Origin: Pieris napi
Lineage: Eukaryota; Arthropoda; Insecta; Lepidoptera; Pieridae
DNA length: 64,000 bases
Assembly: GCF_905475465.1 (NCBI RefSeq)
Contig: NC_062254.1
Coordinates: 10,422,001-10,486,000, forward strand
Direction of reading: 5' to 3'
In this document: one piece after another, positions 12,783 to 24,918 of the stretch
Layout of the letters: every line of letters starts with the position of its first letter
How positions within the stretch are numbered: position 1 is the first letter of the stretch
Notes under the pieces: model-generated
What the model was told of the DNA's origin: nothing
Seen by the model: the letters and a program-made list of their open reading frames with translations, nothing else
Databases searched by the model: none
Program-made: the position numbers and the translations under genes

Positions 12783-12880
12783 CTTTTTTTACCAATTCGA
12801 CTTAGGGTCCTTCAAGAAAAGAGCGTACCAATTCTTAAAACGCCGGTAACGCACTCGCGAGCCCTCGAGAATACGCCTTT
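12783..12880 (+). mobile_element. LINE 3' end fragment, family A
   Basis: Carries accaattcgacttagggtcc and aagagcgtaccaattctt, then gtaacgcactcgcgagccct. Truncated before the terminal region. Confidence 0.55.
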
Positions 12881-13017
12881 GAAACAAAATAATACTTAAG
12901 ATTAAGATAGAAATTACAAGCGCCTAAGACACGAGTTGAACAAGATAGAATGAGCCGCGGGCGAATAGACTTCACAGTATATTTTAATCAGTATGTGGCC
13001 AATGCCAACTAAAGTAT

Positions 13018-13175
13018 TTTCGAACCAATTCAACTTAGGGTCGAAAGAGCGTACCAATTCTTAAAAGGCCGGCAACGCACTTGCGAGCCCTCTGGCAATG
13101 TGAGTGTCCATGGGCGGTATCACTTAACATCAGGCGAGCCTCCTGCCCGTTGCCTCCTATTACATAAAAAAGGAA
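13018..13175 (+). mobile_element. LINE 3' end, family A
   Basis: Matches from cgaaccaattcaacttaggg through ggcaatgtgagtgtccatgg to an A-rich tail at about 13165. Lies 140 bases past another fragment of the same family, in the same orientation. Confidence 0.6.
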
Positions 13176-13527
13176 AATTGAATCAATTAATTTTATGAGC
13201 AAGTTTTAAAACTATAAATGATGATTATTAACGCTAGAAAATTATATAACATTCATTACGTTATACTTGATGTGAATAACTATTGTCACGTAAATTTTAA
13301 ATGTGATTGCATATGAGACACAAATCACTAAACATATTATTTATGTAGGTAACTTTTGTATACTTACAAATGTCAAAAGAGAATCAAAGAGGATCTAGAA
13401 TGACGTAGAAAATAAGTACATACTTCTAAGTAAATATACAATGATAAGGATCTTTATCTACGTTACATTATCACATAAAAAAATATCACACTTTTTATCA
13501 TAGCATATAATTAAGTATTCAAGTGAT

Positions 13528-13757
13528 AGCGTTGTTGGCCTAATGGCTTTAGCGTGCGACCCTCATCCCTGAGTTCGTGGATACGATCCCCGGACGTGCA
13601 CAAATGGATTTTCTTGCTATGTGCACATTTAACATTCGCGACGTGTGTCAGGCAGAGGAGGCTGATCATCTTCTTGCCTATTACATTGCCTAATGATAAT
13701 GAAACAGATACATAAATCCGAGGGCCAGACCTAAATAGGTTATACCACCACTGATTT
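13528..13757 (+). mobile_element. tRNA-derived SINE, full length
   Basis: Has an A-box-like ttggcctaatggctttagcg, a B-box-like ggatacgatccccgg, a tRNA-unrelated body and the taccaccactgattt end. Pol III SINEs of this kind are common in butterflies and moths. The copy is divergent. Confidence 0.7.
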
Positions 13758-14147
13758 ATTTTATTTATTCAACTGTTGGAATAAATCTGTGTCCGCAATG
13801 AGATGAGATCCTTCGTAATCTAGTGTTTAAAACAATTTAGCGTTCATTTAGCGCTTTTCTTTTGTTTTCAAAGACCCCTGTTTGCTTTTAAAAGTAATTC
13901 CGTGTTCATTTGTGGTGCCTCCTCCAAGATTTAATTAAACTCTGTTGTTATTATAAAGAAACGTCAAGATTTATCAGCTATTATGTCTTAATGTTACATT
14001 TATAACTTAAAGTTACAAGCACTTTCCGAAAAAACAACTCAGTTTTGTATCGCGCAGCCCGGATATACAACGACCACTATTTAAGTCTCGAATTGTTTAA
14101 GCTATCGCGGAATATCTTTAGCGCTAAATACCCTGGATCATGAGCAC

Positions 14148-14207
14148 ACACTACATACACACCCTCACACATACCCACACTTTCACACCATCACACCTTA
14201 GACGCAT
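14148..14207 (+). repeat. CA/CACT-rich simple sequence
   Basis: Irregular cacac, cacacc and cccacac units over 60 bases. Confidence 0.7.
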
Positions 14208-14379
14208 GGGGTATTACTTAATTAAATGTATTTAATCATTTTATTGAATTTTTCCTTTCATAAATGAACCTTTTTGTATACATCATGTATTCCTTTGGCT
14301 ATATCTTTAGTATAATTGTTTTTTGTTTTATATAATTTATGTTAGGTGTAGTATTACGAAATAAATAAATAAAGTTTAT

Positions 14380-14648
14380 AGGACTTGAAGCCCATTAAAA
14401 TCTAATATCTATCAAACCTCTAAGTCATTAGGGGTATCCACCCCAAAAATTTTGTTTTTATTTTTTAGACATTTTTTTTTAGTTTTTATTTTTTTATAAT
14501 ACACCATACAAAATACATACAACCCCAAATTTTCACCCCTCTACGATCAACCCCTATTTTTTATTATTGATAGTTATTCTTCTTGAACTAAAAAAATGTT
14601 TCCTAGAAATAATATACCTGGCAAAACAACGTTTGTCGGGTCAGCTAG
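14380..14648 (+). mobile_element. Helitron-like non-autonomous element, 3' part
   Basis: Contains acccctctacgatcaacccc-like sequence and ends tttgtcgggtcagctag|t. The CTAG end is the CTRR terminus of Helitrons, a rolling-circle class with no inverted repeats or target duplication. The family recurs across the window. Confidence 0.6.
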
Positions 14649-15884
14649 TACTTATATAAAACGAAATATATTCTTACAATATTTCAAAGGATAGGTCACA
14701 GCCAGAAAGCTATTTATCATTCAAAGTCGTGTCCTAACTCATCTAAAGAATTATTATTCCTGTCTTGTACGAATCCATTCGCTTTAAAAATTCCCCTCAC
14801 ACTCTTGTTACCGGTAATTTTAAATTCCGCGCGATTTGATTATTGAAAATACTATAAGTTAAAGTTCATAGAGATTTGAATATCGTCATGAATATGAAGT
14901 AGGCTTGGATGGCTGCGTTTGACCTTGTTTTCTAGAATATTCGATCACAGGGTTAGAAAGAAAACGTATATACTCGTGATTATTTCGACCCGAGAATTAG
15001 ATTTTTATGTTTTCATACATAATGTCAGTGTTGGCTTGAGTAAGTACCTGTTACCACTGAGATCGTGCATTCAAAACCCCTTGAAGACAACTGTGACTAT
15101 ATATTAAGACTCAAAAACCGATAGCTGTTAGACACACAAAAGGCCAGAATTGGTTGCAGCTGCATTGACGATTATAAGTATATAATGAGCTACTATTATT
15201 AATAAGTTATATTTTAACTTGGATATATCATCTATATGAATAAAAATAAATTGTTTAATCACTAAGCACAAAACTCCAAAACGGAATAAGTTGAGTATTT
15301 TTTTATTTGTTCCTTGAACTCTGAGGCAGGGTTTTATGAAAATAAAAATTGAAAAACGTAATTTAGTTAACAACTCCTTAGGTTTTTATTCCGGAAAAGC
15401 TAACAATCTCTATGGGGTAGAGCAGTAAAATATTGCAATTGTTGGTATTTAGCTACTAAACAGGTAGGCTAAGCTAGGCTAAGTTCAGGCGAAACGAAGT
15501 TCGTAGGGGCAGCTAATTAATAATAATATTAGAATCCATTGACGAATTTATGCACACAACAATAATGAACTTATTATCGATAAGTAAATAATTCACACAT
15601 TCCAGAATGTTTACGAACAATCTTATATAAAAAATTGCCAAAGGAAAAACAAAACAGAAACATGGGAATTATCCAATATTACAATAGTTGTTTACCATTT
15701 GGCGACCAGAGTAATTTCCATATTCCGTAGAATAATATCATCTTTTTGATATTGTATTTCGTGAAGGAATCTTAAAATAGAACATTTATTTTCTCGTGCC
15801 GGAGATTATTTGATGATCTATAAACATGAGTATAATTTGATTCGACTGTTTTATCTTTCTTCCTCATTCGCTATTATGTTTATT
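14649..15884. other. No recognised gene apart from a Helitron terminus
   Basis: AT-rich. The frames at 14919-15107 and 15128-15373 show no domain. Confidence 0.5.
15485..15512 (+). mobile_element. Helitron-like 3' terminus only
   Basis: gcgaaacgaagttcgtaggg and cagctaa, the last bases of the family with nothing before them. Confidence 0.4.
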
Positions 15885-16175
15885 TTTATTCCGGTGTACT
15901 GAGAAGTTCTCGTCTCCCGAGATTAGAAGGCAAATCGGAATGGCTAAGGATGCCTGGAAGAAAAGAGGAATTGGTATCAAAACCAAAATAAGACTGATAC
16001 GGGCTCTAGTATTCCCTATCTTCCTGGGAAGGAGTAGGAGTAGAAACGTAGCTAGGCTCTATACAGGATCGATGCCTCTGAGATGTGGTGCTGGCGGCGA
16101 TTGCTCAGAATACCGTGGACTGCGAAGCGCACCAATACATTGATCCTGACCCAACTCCGCATACGGACTGGAAAG
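15885..16175 (+). mobile_element. LINE reverse-transcriptase fragment
   Basis: Encodes EIRRQIGMAKDAWKKRGIGI, KTKIRLIRALVFPIFL and, after a shift, EMWCWRRLLRIPWTAKRTN. These are blocks after the catalytic core in RTE-like reverse transcriptases (TKxRLxxALVFPIxLYG, then EMWCWRRxLRIPW). Confidence 0.7.
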
Positions 16176-16363
16176 TTGGAAGTAGGATAATGTAGATAAG
16201 CTACCATTTTTTTATATTTAATTCTTCAGTTTCTTAAGTGACATGTTTTGTTAGTATAATCGTTAAATATTATTTATAAGCAATTATCGTTTAGGTTATA
16301 AAAAACATATTAACTTCAAAATTCATTTAACGTAACTTATGAGACCATTACTGGATTTTCAGA

Positions 16364-16622
16364 GCAGTGCTGGCCTAGTGGCTTCAGCATGCGACTCTCA
16401 TTTCTAAGATAGTAGGTTCAAACCACGGCTGTGCACCAATGGTCTTTATGTATCGGTCAAGAGATGGAAACCATTGTGACGAAATCGGTATTCCTTATAC
16501 CCAAAAACGGCGTGTATCAGGCACAGAAGACTTACTTCGCTTCGCTTTAAACAAATGATTACGAATTAGAAACAGAAATCAGATATCTTTTTGCTCAGAC
16601 CTTAAAAGCGTAGCGTTACTGG
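16364..16622 (+). mobile_element. tRNA-derived SINE
   Basis: A box ctggcctagtggcttcagc and B box ggttcaaaccacgg are both present. The end agcgttactgg is a decayed agcgccactg. Confidence 0.7.
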
Positions 16623-17099
16623 TTTCTTTTGGATAATTGAAATTTATTTTAAATATTTCACTCGATAAAATATTGATTTACATTATTAATACCCACTTTA
16701 AATCGCAACAAACTTTTTAATACACGTATCTCACAAAATGGAATCTCTTTAAGTACGCAACTTTTGATCGATCACAAATCTTGTTCCCCTCCTGTCAGTG
16801 GAATTATGTTACCCCTGGGATCATCCCAGGGGAATATGATTCTTATGTCGAGGGGATCAAGATTAAATTCGATTAAAACTGAAAATGTATTTTGTAGCCA
16901 GGTGTTATAAAAGAAACACTTCGACTCAAAGAATGGCACATTGTTACTTGATGGATTTAGATATGATTACATTCCATTTTATTATTTTTACATGACGCAA
17001 ATATGAACATAGCGCCTCCTAGTTTTAGTAACGGCGGTATCATATAACATAAGGTTAGCTAGCTATAGGCCCCGTTTATACATTAAAATATATAATATG

Positions 17100-17340
17100 T
17101 TACGTAAATGTTTTTGAATATCACAACTGAGCGTTATGTAAGGAAGTTTTTACCCCGCACGACCAATATGTGGAACCAGCTACTTACTGAAGTATTTCTG
17201 AACCAATTCGACTTAGGGTCCTTCAAGAAGCGTACCAATTCCTTATGTATTCTATATATATTTAGTAGTATGTCTCAATGGGCGGCGGAATTACTTAACA
17301 TCAAGTACGCCTCTTTGCCCCCCTTCACCCCTGTTCTATA
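17100..17340 (+). mobile_element. LINE 3' end, family A
   Basis: Open frame 17108-17341 contains FLPRTTNMWNQLLTEVFLNQ and FDLGSFKKRTN, the reverse-transcriptase ORF C-terminus. The 3' region is degenerate. Confidence 0.6.
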
Positions 17341-17687
17341 AAAATAATTAAATACAAATGTGACGTTTTATAATGTATGAATGTATCTACTGCATACATT
17401 ACTTAATTCTATATAAAAACAAATATATTAAGAAAGCGTTTATGTGTGTATTTTGAATCGTGTGTCGATAACTAAGTTTCACAATGAAAAGCCTGAGAAA
17501 CAGCTTCGTTTAGCACAAGTTGTAGTAATAATAACTAGTATTATGTATGCAAAATTAATCTTAGATAATATGTAATATAAAGCTCCTTTAATACGATTAT
17601 TACACAAGCTAACGTCAATTAAAATATCTCCTTACTAATATCAAGAAGTTGTTAAGTTGATTGAACTGATCTCAGTAGTTACTCGTT

Positions 17688-17868
17688 TAAGTCAAGTCAA
17701 AATCATTTATTCATTTCGGGTAACATAATGTACACTTATGAACGTCAATAAAGAAATACATATTAAATTCTACTAATTTCACATTTAATTCCAGTTCTCA
17801 AATCAAGGGCGTAGAACGGACTAGAAGAACTGGCAATAAACTCTCCGCCACTCTGTAGTTATATTTTT
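17688..17868 (+). repeat. Retroposon-like 3' repeat (family D)
   Basis: From tcaagtcaaaatcatttatt through aatgtacacttatgaacgtc to actctccgccactctg. Recurs at 30440, 53762 and, in a variant, 39400 and 49070. Confidence 0.5.
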
Positions 17869-18119
17869 GTGTTGATATGAAAGAGGTTATAATCTTAAAG
17901 CGATGTAAAAACAATTTTAAGTGCATCCTTTATATTTGTCACAAAAGCTTAACTCATACAGTCAAGTCAACCGGACGCATGCTTGCCCTTGACCGCACGC
18001 CTAGGGCCACACCGAGAGCGTAGCTAACGCTTGGACCTCTTTAGACGAGCACTAAGGACCCTCTTGTATAGGCCTTTATAAGCCTTGTAAACTCAAACAG
18101 CGCAATGGTCGGTACTATT

Positions 18120-18565
18120 ACCTTTTAAGTACACTGATATACATTGATAAACTTTATTTTCATTTTCCATTTATACAGCATTTATTTACAATCAAGTAAG
18201 TATTTACAATTTTCTTAACCCACAAAGTAATTAAAATATTTAAAAATTATATAAAAGAAAATCAAAACAAATTTAAAAAGTTTGGTCCCTGTGGCAGTGT
18301 ACCTTTAACGCTGGCAGCATTTCCTCGCTGTATTGCGATACATATTCGTTGGGCCAGGAAAATGCCCGCTCTAGGGTCACCGGTACTATTAGGCGCGAAC
18401 TTGAATCTTTAATAAGAGCCTGTGCACTTGAACCCCACGGCCCAAGAGTCTCTACTCCAAAGGGAAAAAAAGAAGTTGGAGGATAAACTTTATTACATTT
18501 ACGTTGCATGTTTTGATTAAGCTTCTTTAACGGATATACAAGCGAATTATTGCATTATTTTAGGT
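18120..18565 (-). mobile_element. Retroelement C-terminal coding remnant
   Basis: Minus-strand frame 18509-18273 carries FFPFGVETLGPWGSSAQALI and, decayed, a block resembling FLGQRISLAIQRGNAASVLG. I know these from C-terminal parts of animal retroelement polyproteins, but I cannot name the clade. The 150 bases below 18273 are AT-rich 3' sequence. Confidence 0.45.
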
Positions 18566-18654
18566 AGAACACCGACTTCTTTCCCTTTAGAATGTCTGTT
18601 AAATTGGTCATATAAATGTCTATGACTTGTTAGTATTGCTACATTACAGTGTAT

Positions 18655-18838
18655 GTGGGAAATTAACATTCGCTCAAACGGTGAAGGAAAACATCGTGAG
18701 GAAAGCGGCTTGTCTTAGATTCAAAAAGTCGATGGCCTGTGTCACTTATTACTTGCCTATTAGATTGACAAACAATCATAAAACAGACTCAGAAATCTGA
18801 GGCCTAGACCTAAAGTTTGTAGCACCACTTTTTAATAA
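18655..18838 (+). mobile_element. SINE, 5'-truncated
   Basis: Starts in the body at attaacattcgctcaaacgg and ends at ttgtagcaccact. The tRNA-related head is missing. Confidence 0.65.
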
Positions 18839-19466
18839 CTCGTATATAATTCGGTAGCAACAAAATCGTAAAGCAATTCAAGTATAAGATTTTGTATTAC
18901 AGCTATAAAAAGATGTATAAGAAACGTTAAGTCTTTTTGTAAAGGTACATTTAATCACCCCCGTACCTCTGAACAATGGGGGACATTAATTGATTGATGC
19001 TACAAAGGGGAGAATTATTGGAAAAAGGCATTTACAATTCCACCTTCGGCCCCCACAGAATCACCCATTGTTGATTTATACATTTCACCTAAGATTACGA
19101 CGGCTAATTTACAATCGTAAAAGTCTTCTGTAAATGTTACATAATTGGAATTATATTAATGCTCGCATAAATGCTTTGTATTTAAGAATCGAAATTAATG
19201 TATTTCCCTTTTAAAACTTGCTCTCTCATTCATAAAATTACTTATAAGAATTATCTATCTCTTTTCATCAAAGTGTAAACACAATTTGTTAGAGAAAGAG
19301 TCCGTGAAAAGAGTGCAATTAGATTTATTTAGCAATTCAAATATGTATATTTTTAATAACTTGCCTTGTGAGAATTTTAAAGGAAGACTAAACTTAGTTG
19401 TGATAAGTCAACAGCATCTCTAGTCCATACATAATATTCAGTTTAATTATTTTATAATACAAACAA

Positions 19467-19551
19467 AAAAGGAGGCAAACCTGATGTTAAATGATACCGC
19501 CGCCCACGGACAATCACATTGCAAGAAGGCTCGCAAGTGCGTTGCCAGCCT
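19467..19551 (-). mobile_element. LINE family A, 3' half of a split copy
   Basis: Matches the family from ggcaaacctgatgttaaatg to caagtgcgttgccagcctat. The rest resumes at 19985 after the nested family B element. Confidence 0.6.
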
Positions 19552-19984
19552 ATAATCAATCAATCAAAATAGGTTTATTCAGTTTAGATGCGTCTTAGCG
19601 CATGCTTATAAATGTCAAAAACCTTTACGAAAATTGCGAAAGAGCAAACTACGCCATGTCACAAACCACAACGTCATTAAAGTTACATAAGTAAAAATCT
19701 GTTCTGTGATTTACCACATTCACCATTACACACATATTCATAACACTTCAAAGATAACAAAACAAATTATAACAATATAACTATACGAGAACAATAGAAC
19801 TATTGCCACGCGTTTTTGTCTTTTAGGTAGTCATTAACTGTGTAGTAACCTTTAAACAGTAATGTTTTTTTTAATTTTGAATCTGTTTAAAGGCAGTTCT
19901 AATATTTCACTAGGAATCATGTTATAGCAGCGTATACTAAGGCCCATAAATGAAGTATTTATTTTCTGCCTGTAAGATGGCTGG
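19552..19984 (-). mobile_element. LINE 3' end (family B) inserted in a family A LINE
   Basis: On the minus strand the sequence encodes SFMGLSIRCYNMIPSEILEL, then after a frameshift KGYYTVNDYLKDK, a C-terminal pattern of jockey/CR1-like reverse transcriptases. The 3' tail on the minus strand is a short gatt repeat (19553-19565), typical of target-primed insertion by this class. It splits a family A LINE end exactly where that family's consensus is continuous. Confidence 0.65.
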
Positions 19985-20160
19985 TAATAATTGGTACGCT
20001 CTTTTATTGAAGGACCCTAAGTCGAATTGGTTAGGAAATACTTCAGTGGGCAGCTGGTTCTACATAGTGGTGGTGCGCGGCAAGCACTGCCTTAATGGAT
20101 GGTATTTTGTATTCTGCTTTGACATCCGATGGTGAAACTCAGTTCAGAAAGTGACTGGTC
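19985..20160 (-). mobile_element. LINE family A, 5' half of a split copy
   Basis: Resumes at aattggtacgctcttttatt and runs to the gaaactcag coding end. It is collinear with 19467-19551 once the insertion is removed. Confidence 0.6.
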
Positions 20161-22389
20161 GTCGAAGATTGGAAACGCTCTTTGTTGCATGCGGCCAAGC
20201 AGAAGAAGTTGGTTTATATTGTTACATACTGACCAGGGACGGAGGCGCTTTTCATATTTTTGAATGTATGTCAAAATGTTTGTTTGTATCATGTGATTGT
20301 CCTAATTTTGAGGTACATATAAAAAAACAGTTGGTCTATTACAATCGACGCATGCAATGTCTTTTGTTATACATTCTTACAACCCTGAAGTGAAGAACAA
20401 AACAACAAACAAGGTTCTTATTTTTCGCCAATGTTTGCAAAGCAAAATCCTTCAAGTTATCTTCCCGATTTCTGAAGCGTCAAATAATATTTTTTATAGC
20501 TGTGGATTATTCTAATCGATTTCAATGTTTATTTACGAACAATTCACAACTAAACAAATTGAAAGAATAAGAAAGATCGCAATTCTCCACGGGCTCTGAT
20601 GGATTGCTCCCTCTACTTTAAATTTTTCAAGTTAAAAGTTTCCCTGAACTCTGTGTGAGACGTATGTTTACTTTCTTAGAACTTTGAACGTTTTCACTGA
20701 ATAATAACTAGAAATCCGTGAGGATTTACTATTCGTCTTTGTTTGTTGGTTTGACAAAATAGTTCGCTAAGAAAAACAAGAGATCGGATAAAACATACAG
20801 TATTCATTTGGCATGCTGCTGTCAAAATGTCAAATTGACCGAGCAAGAAAAGAAACCATTCTTAGATAGAACGTGTGTAATCATCAGCAATGCAACCTGG
20901 CAATGTTCCGCAAGGGTTGACTCATAGTCCAGAAAGCCCAAAATATAAAACCATATGATCATCGTAGTTTGAAACACATATCAAAGTATAATACTGCAGA
21001 CCAGATTTATGGAGCAATAAGCCGGAAGCAGACGAAGTAATCAAATATAAAACCCTCATTAGAAAAATGATTATCTAAATACGATTTTCAGATTAATCTT
21101 CCCATTTAGACCAAACCAAAGAAACCTAGAAAACCTTTGCGGTTACAACTAATTTAATCCGCTTTAAAATTCCAGCTTTGTATCCAGAAAGAAACCATTA
21201 TTCCAGCCACTGATTTTCAACCAACAACTTCTTACAAATTAAATATCTGCCTTTGATTTTGACTCAAAGGTATGTCGCTCTGGAATTGCGAAGGTTTATA
21301 CAAGAAATCCTTGCAAAGGTTTTTAGATTTTAGATTTTTTTAAGTATTAAAATAAATGTTTTTTATCCTAAAACAGTGGGCAAACGGGCAGGAGGCTCAC
21401 CTGCCTTACAAGCAGAAGCTTGTCCAATCACGACAAAAACGCGCTATCGTTTTGTCTTTCCATTGACTTTCACCAAGGTATATACATCCTCAGTCTAGTC
21501 TGACATACCTGCTCTTTCAACATTGAATACAAACAAATCCAAGAGCGACGTTGTGTACTTAATGAGACTTAAATCGAGTCTCGCGTCGCAGGAACAAGTG
21601 CATCTTTCAAAGAAAACTTATGTAATGACGCTGTACCTCGCGTTAACAGGTTTTGTAAAAACGCAATATGAAAGCGTAATTAGTAACAGTATACGGCGAA
21701 GCAAATTTCCTAATGAATATAAATTCCTTTTATAATGAAGGTGCACTGAAAATTTAAAACAAAAAAGCTTAATTTTGTCACTTGAAGTACTAGGCAATCG
21801 TGTAAGAATGCGTTCAAAATTTTTAAGAATAAAGAAATTCTTAGTTTATATATTCTATGTAAATCTTAAAATATACAAAAATAAAAGCTATATCTTTCGT
21901 TATATAATTTGATATATATTTTGGACTGTAAAATAAATTGTGCTTATATATACTTAATAACATTCAAATGTAACTCAAGTATAAAATAGACCATATCTGT
22001 TTTTCAGCCAAAAGACAAAAAATCACATTAATTACGCGGAAAATAAAACCTTTACAAGGAAAACATACGCTCGGTTTTTTGAATTTAAAATATTGTTCAC
22101 ATTTACAAGGGACGTGGACGGAGAGAGCAAATAAATGTTTGCTTTAGTCGCTCCAAGAACATTTTTACATTGGTCTCAGTAGTACAAGTTAGTGTAGATT
22201 GTACGCAACGACTACGTTAGTGGAAAGATAACGCGGGAATTTAATGTTTTTAGTGAATAACTAGAACTAGGATTACTGCACGTTTTACGATGAAATACAT
22301 TTTGTCAAATGCCCTCATAACATTTATGGTATGGTACGGTAAAACATATCTAAAATTGTATTGTGGTAGAGTTTTGCTAGTGAGTACGC
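20161..22389. other. No recognised gene apart from one LINE scrap
   Basis: The frame at 21523-21735 has no recognisable domain. The rest is unassigned AT-rich DNA. Confidence 0.5.
21372..21408 (-). mobile_element. LINE 3' end scrap, family A
   Basis: Only tgggcaaacgggcaggagg and a few following bases remain. Confidence 0.4.
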
Positions 22390-22650
22390 TGTGTAAAAAG
22401 GCTTACTATAAAGTTAACGATTATCTAATCCTAATCAATTTGCGATATTTGTTAAAATAAGTGTTAATTTTCTATTTTAAATGAGTACCGAGAGTTTTTT
22501 ACGCCGGCTTTTTTTATGGCCTACACTCTCTGTCTTCTTTGCCGATGAGTAGGGACGACCGATTCAAATTCAATGACGTGGAAGAGTGATACCTGTATCT
22601 TATGATCCATAATAAACATTTTTGATTTGATTTTTTACGCAGTTTAAAGG
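22390..22650 (+). mobile_element. LINE 3' end (family B)
   Basis: It starts within KKAYYKVNDYL, the same C-terminal motif as the copy at 19552-19984. A 3' untranslated stretch follows (gagtaccgagag, gccgatgagtaggg) and ends at a tttgatttgatt tail. Confidence 0.6.
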
Positions 22651-23454
22651 TAATTTTAACCACGTACTACCACCTTATGAACCATCATAACCCGTAATTT
22701 TTAATAACGCAGAATCGGTTTTTGAAGTGTGTACACTGCAAAAAGAACCAACAAGTCCACCCATGAGATTACCACAACAACTGACACTTAGAAACGCGTG
22801 CTTAGGTACTTTATCCATATTGCCAGAAGAGAACCGAATAGTCTCAAAAAAAATAATATCAGAGGGAATGAGTGATGGCAGGGGGAAGGAATCGCCTAAC
22901 CATGGATCTGATCAAAAACATGGGGGCTCACTATCCCTAATGCTCTGTCCCAATGGCAGGAAAAAAGTAAACGGTTAATCGTATCGGTTAGAGTATCATT
23001 TAAAGATAGATACGACCTTCAGTATTGAAGACTACGAAAAAGAAGTGTCTATGGCGGTATTATACAGAAACAGCCACCTTTATGCAAAAACCTTTGTTCA
23101 TATAATTTGAGCTTCAAACGTTTATATAATTTTAATCTCGATTAACGCTCGTTTCGTTTCGATACAAACTCATACTAAGCGTCCTGAACACGCCTCTGTC
23201 GTCTTTATTAACGTAGTCTACATATTTTCTTCTCTTGAATTAAACTCAAAGGAATCTCGATGAAAAGTTTAACTGAGCTGATGTTCTTTGAAAGTGTACA
23301 AGTCCTCTTCCATTCATTTTTCTGTAAATACCATATTTTGAATAGGTATGACGAATTGTGTGGAAATTTTTTGTACGTCTAGGACTTAATATAAAAGGAT
23401 TTATCTATACTAAAACTATGCATGAATTCAAAAAATATGCAATAAATAGAAATA
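22651..23454. other. No recognised gene
   Basis: A plus-strand frame at 22727-22978 is lysine- and serine-rich with no motif. Confidence 0.5.
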
Positions 23455-24051
23455 CAGTAAAACCTGGGTAAGTGAGAAAACTCTATAAGTGAGAGTAATA
23501 ACCGGGACCCGTCATTTTAAGCTCCCAAAACCTCTATTAGCGAGAAACAGAAACCTGTGTAAGAGAGAGTCGTTTTTCCCTCATGCACCTCCGTAAGTGA
23601 GACTGCTACTTATCTTTACCTCTATAAGCGACAGTCGGGCTTCATTTATTTATATTATGTACTTTAAATGCGTTGGAGACGGTCCCCAAAAGTACTTTGA
23701 AAACGCGGCGCGGCGGTTGTTGATCAAGCAATATTCGACAAAATTTATGAGTTAGAGATAAACATTCAAAATACAAAAACAGAAACCCAAATGAAATTGA
23801 CGGTTTCTTTAAAATGTAAATTAGTTCTAAATAAAATAAAATATATATGTACATAATATGTTGTGCACATTATGCACATAATTTTATCATATTACATATT
23901 TACTACATTCGTACTTGCTCCTCCTTACCTCTATAAGAGAGAAACGCTACCCATGTACCTGCATTAGCGAGAAACTCGGGTTAGTGAGAAACCTCTATAA
24001 GCGAGAATGATATTGTTCTCCCTTGAACTCTCGCTTATCCAGGTTTGACTG
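23455..24051. mobile_element. pogo/Tigger-type MITE, 597 bp
   Basis: The left end begins cagtaaaacctgggtaagtg and the right end is the complement of cagtcaaacctggataagcg, so the two are imperfect inverted repeats of over 20 bases. TA flanks both sides (23453-23454 and 24052-24053). The CAGT-AAACCT start and TA target are hallmarks of pogo/Tigger elements of the Tc1/mariner superfamily. No transposase frame is present. The first 190 and last 130 bases are full of copies of a unit close to acctctataagtgaga. The middle is AT-rich and unrelated. Confidence 0.75.
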
Positions 24052-24616
24052 TACTTAAAATTGTTAAATCTTATGTACGTCTCAAGACCTCTTATATGCA
24101 AACAATTTACAATTTTGTCACGCTCATATACCTACACGCAAAGAACTCACTCATGAATGAAATTTAATTTCTATAATATCCTCTGTGGGTATTATCTACA
24201 TATTAAATGTGTCAAACAAAAAATCACTTTGCATCGCAATTCCAATTTCAAATTATCAAGTCAAAGGGACCAATAAATTCCATTCGCATAAAACAGCTTA
24301 CAATTTTGGAAAACACTTTAACTCTAAGCCAATCCACATCAAACGCTTCTCTTACGGCGAAGGGCGTGGCAGATCGTACAAAGAGCCGTGAGGAAAACCT
24401 CAAGAATCTGTCTGATACACGGTATTGAGAAAGCTTTATTAGTTTAATGTCTACAATATTACTCAAGTAAATTGAGATTCTAACAAAATACGTTTCTATT
24501 CTATGACTCTATATAATTTATTTAATTAAGAATTGGTTTGGGTGCAGAATTTGATATACCTTTAAAGCCTTTGTTTGATAAATATTGGACAAATATCCCA
24601 TATGAACACAAATCTA

Positions 24617-24918
24617 ATACATATATAAAATTCTCGTGTCACGGTGTTTGTAATTAAAATCCTCCGAAATGGCTTAAACGATTTTCGTGAAATTTTGTGT
24701 GTATATCGGTAAGGTCTGCGACAACACAACATTTATTTTTATCCCCCTAAATGTTAAGCCCACCCTTAAATTTTATTTTTTTTATATTTAAAAAAAAATG
24801 TTTTTATTTTTTTATTATACCGCATACAAAAATACATACAACCCTTAATTTTCACCCCTCTACGATCATCCCCTATATTTTATTAGAGTAAATAGTTATT
24901 TTTAATGGGTTAGCTAGT
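24617..24918 (+). mobile_element. Helitron-like non-autonomous element
   Basis: Starts atataaaattctcgtgtcac, with cgaaatggcttaaacgattt inside, and ends gggttagctag|t. Confidence 0.6.

Noticed and set aside
23455..24051. Regularly recurring unit that could suggest a CRISPR-like array
   Set aside because: The units vary in sequence and spacing, sit inside a transposon with TA-flanked inverted ends, and the genome is animal.
24185..24466. Three overlapping frames on both strands
   Set aside because: No domain was recognised, and simultaneous openness on both strands argues against a real gene without further support.
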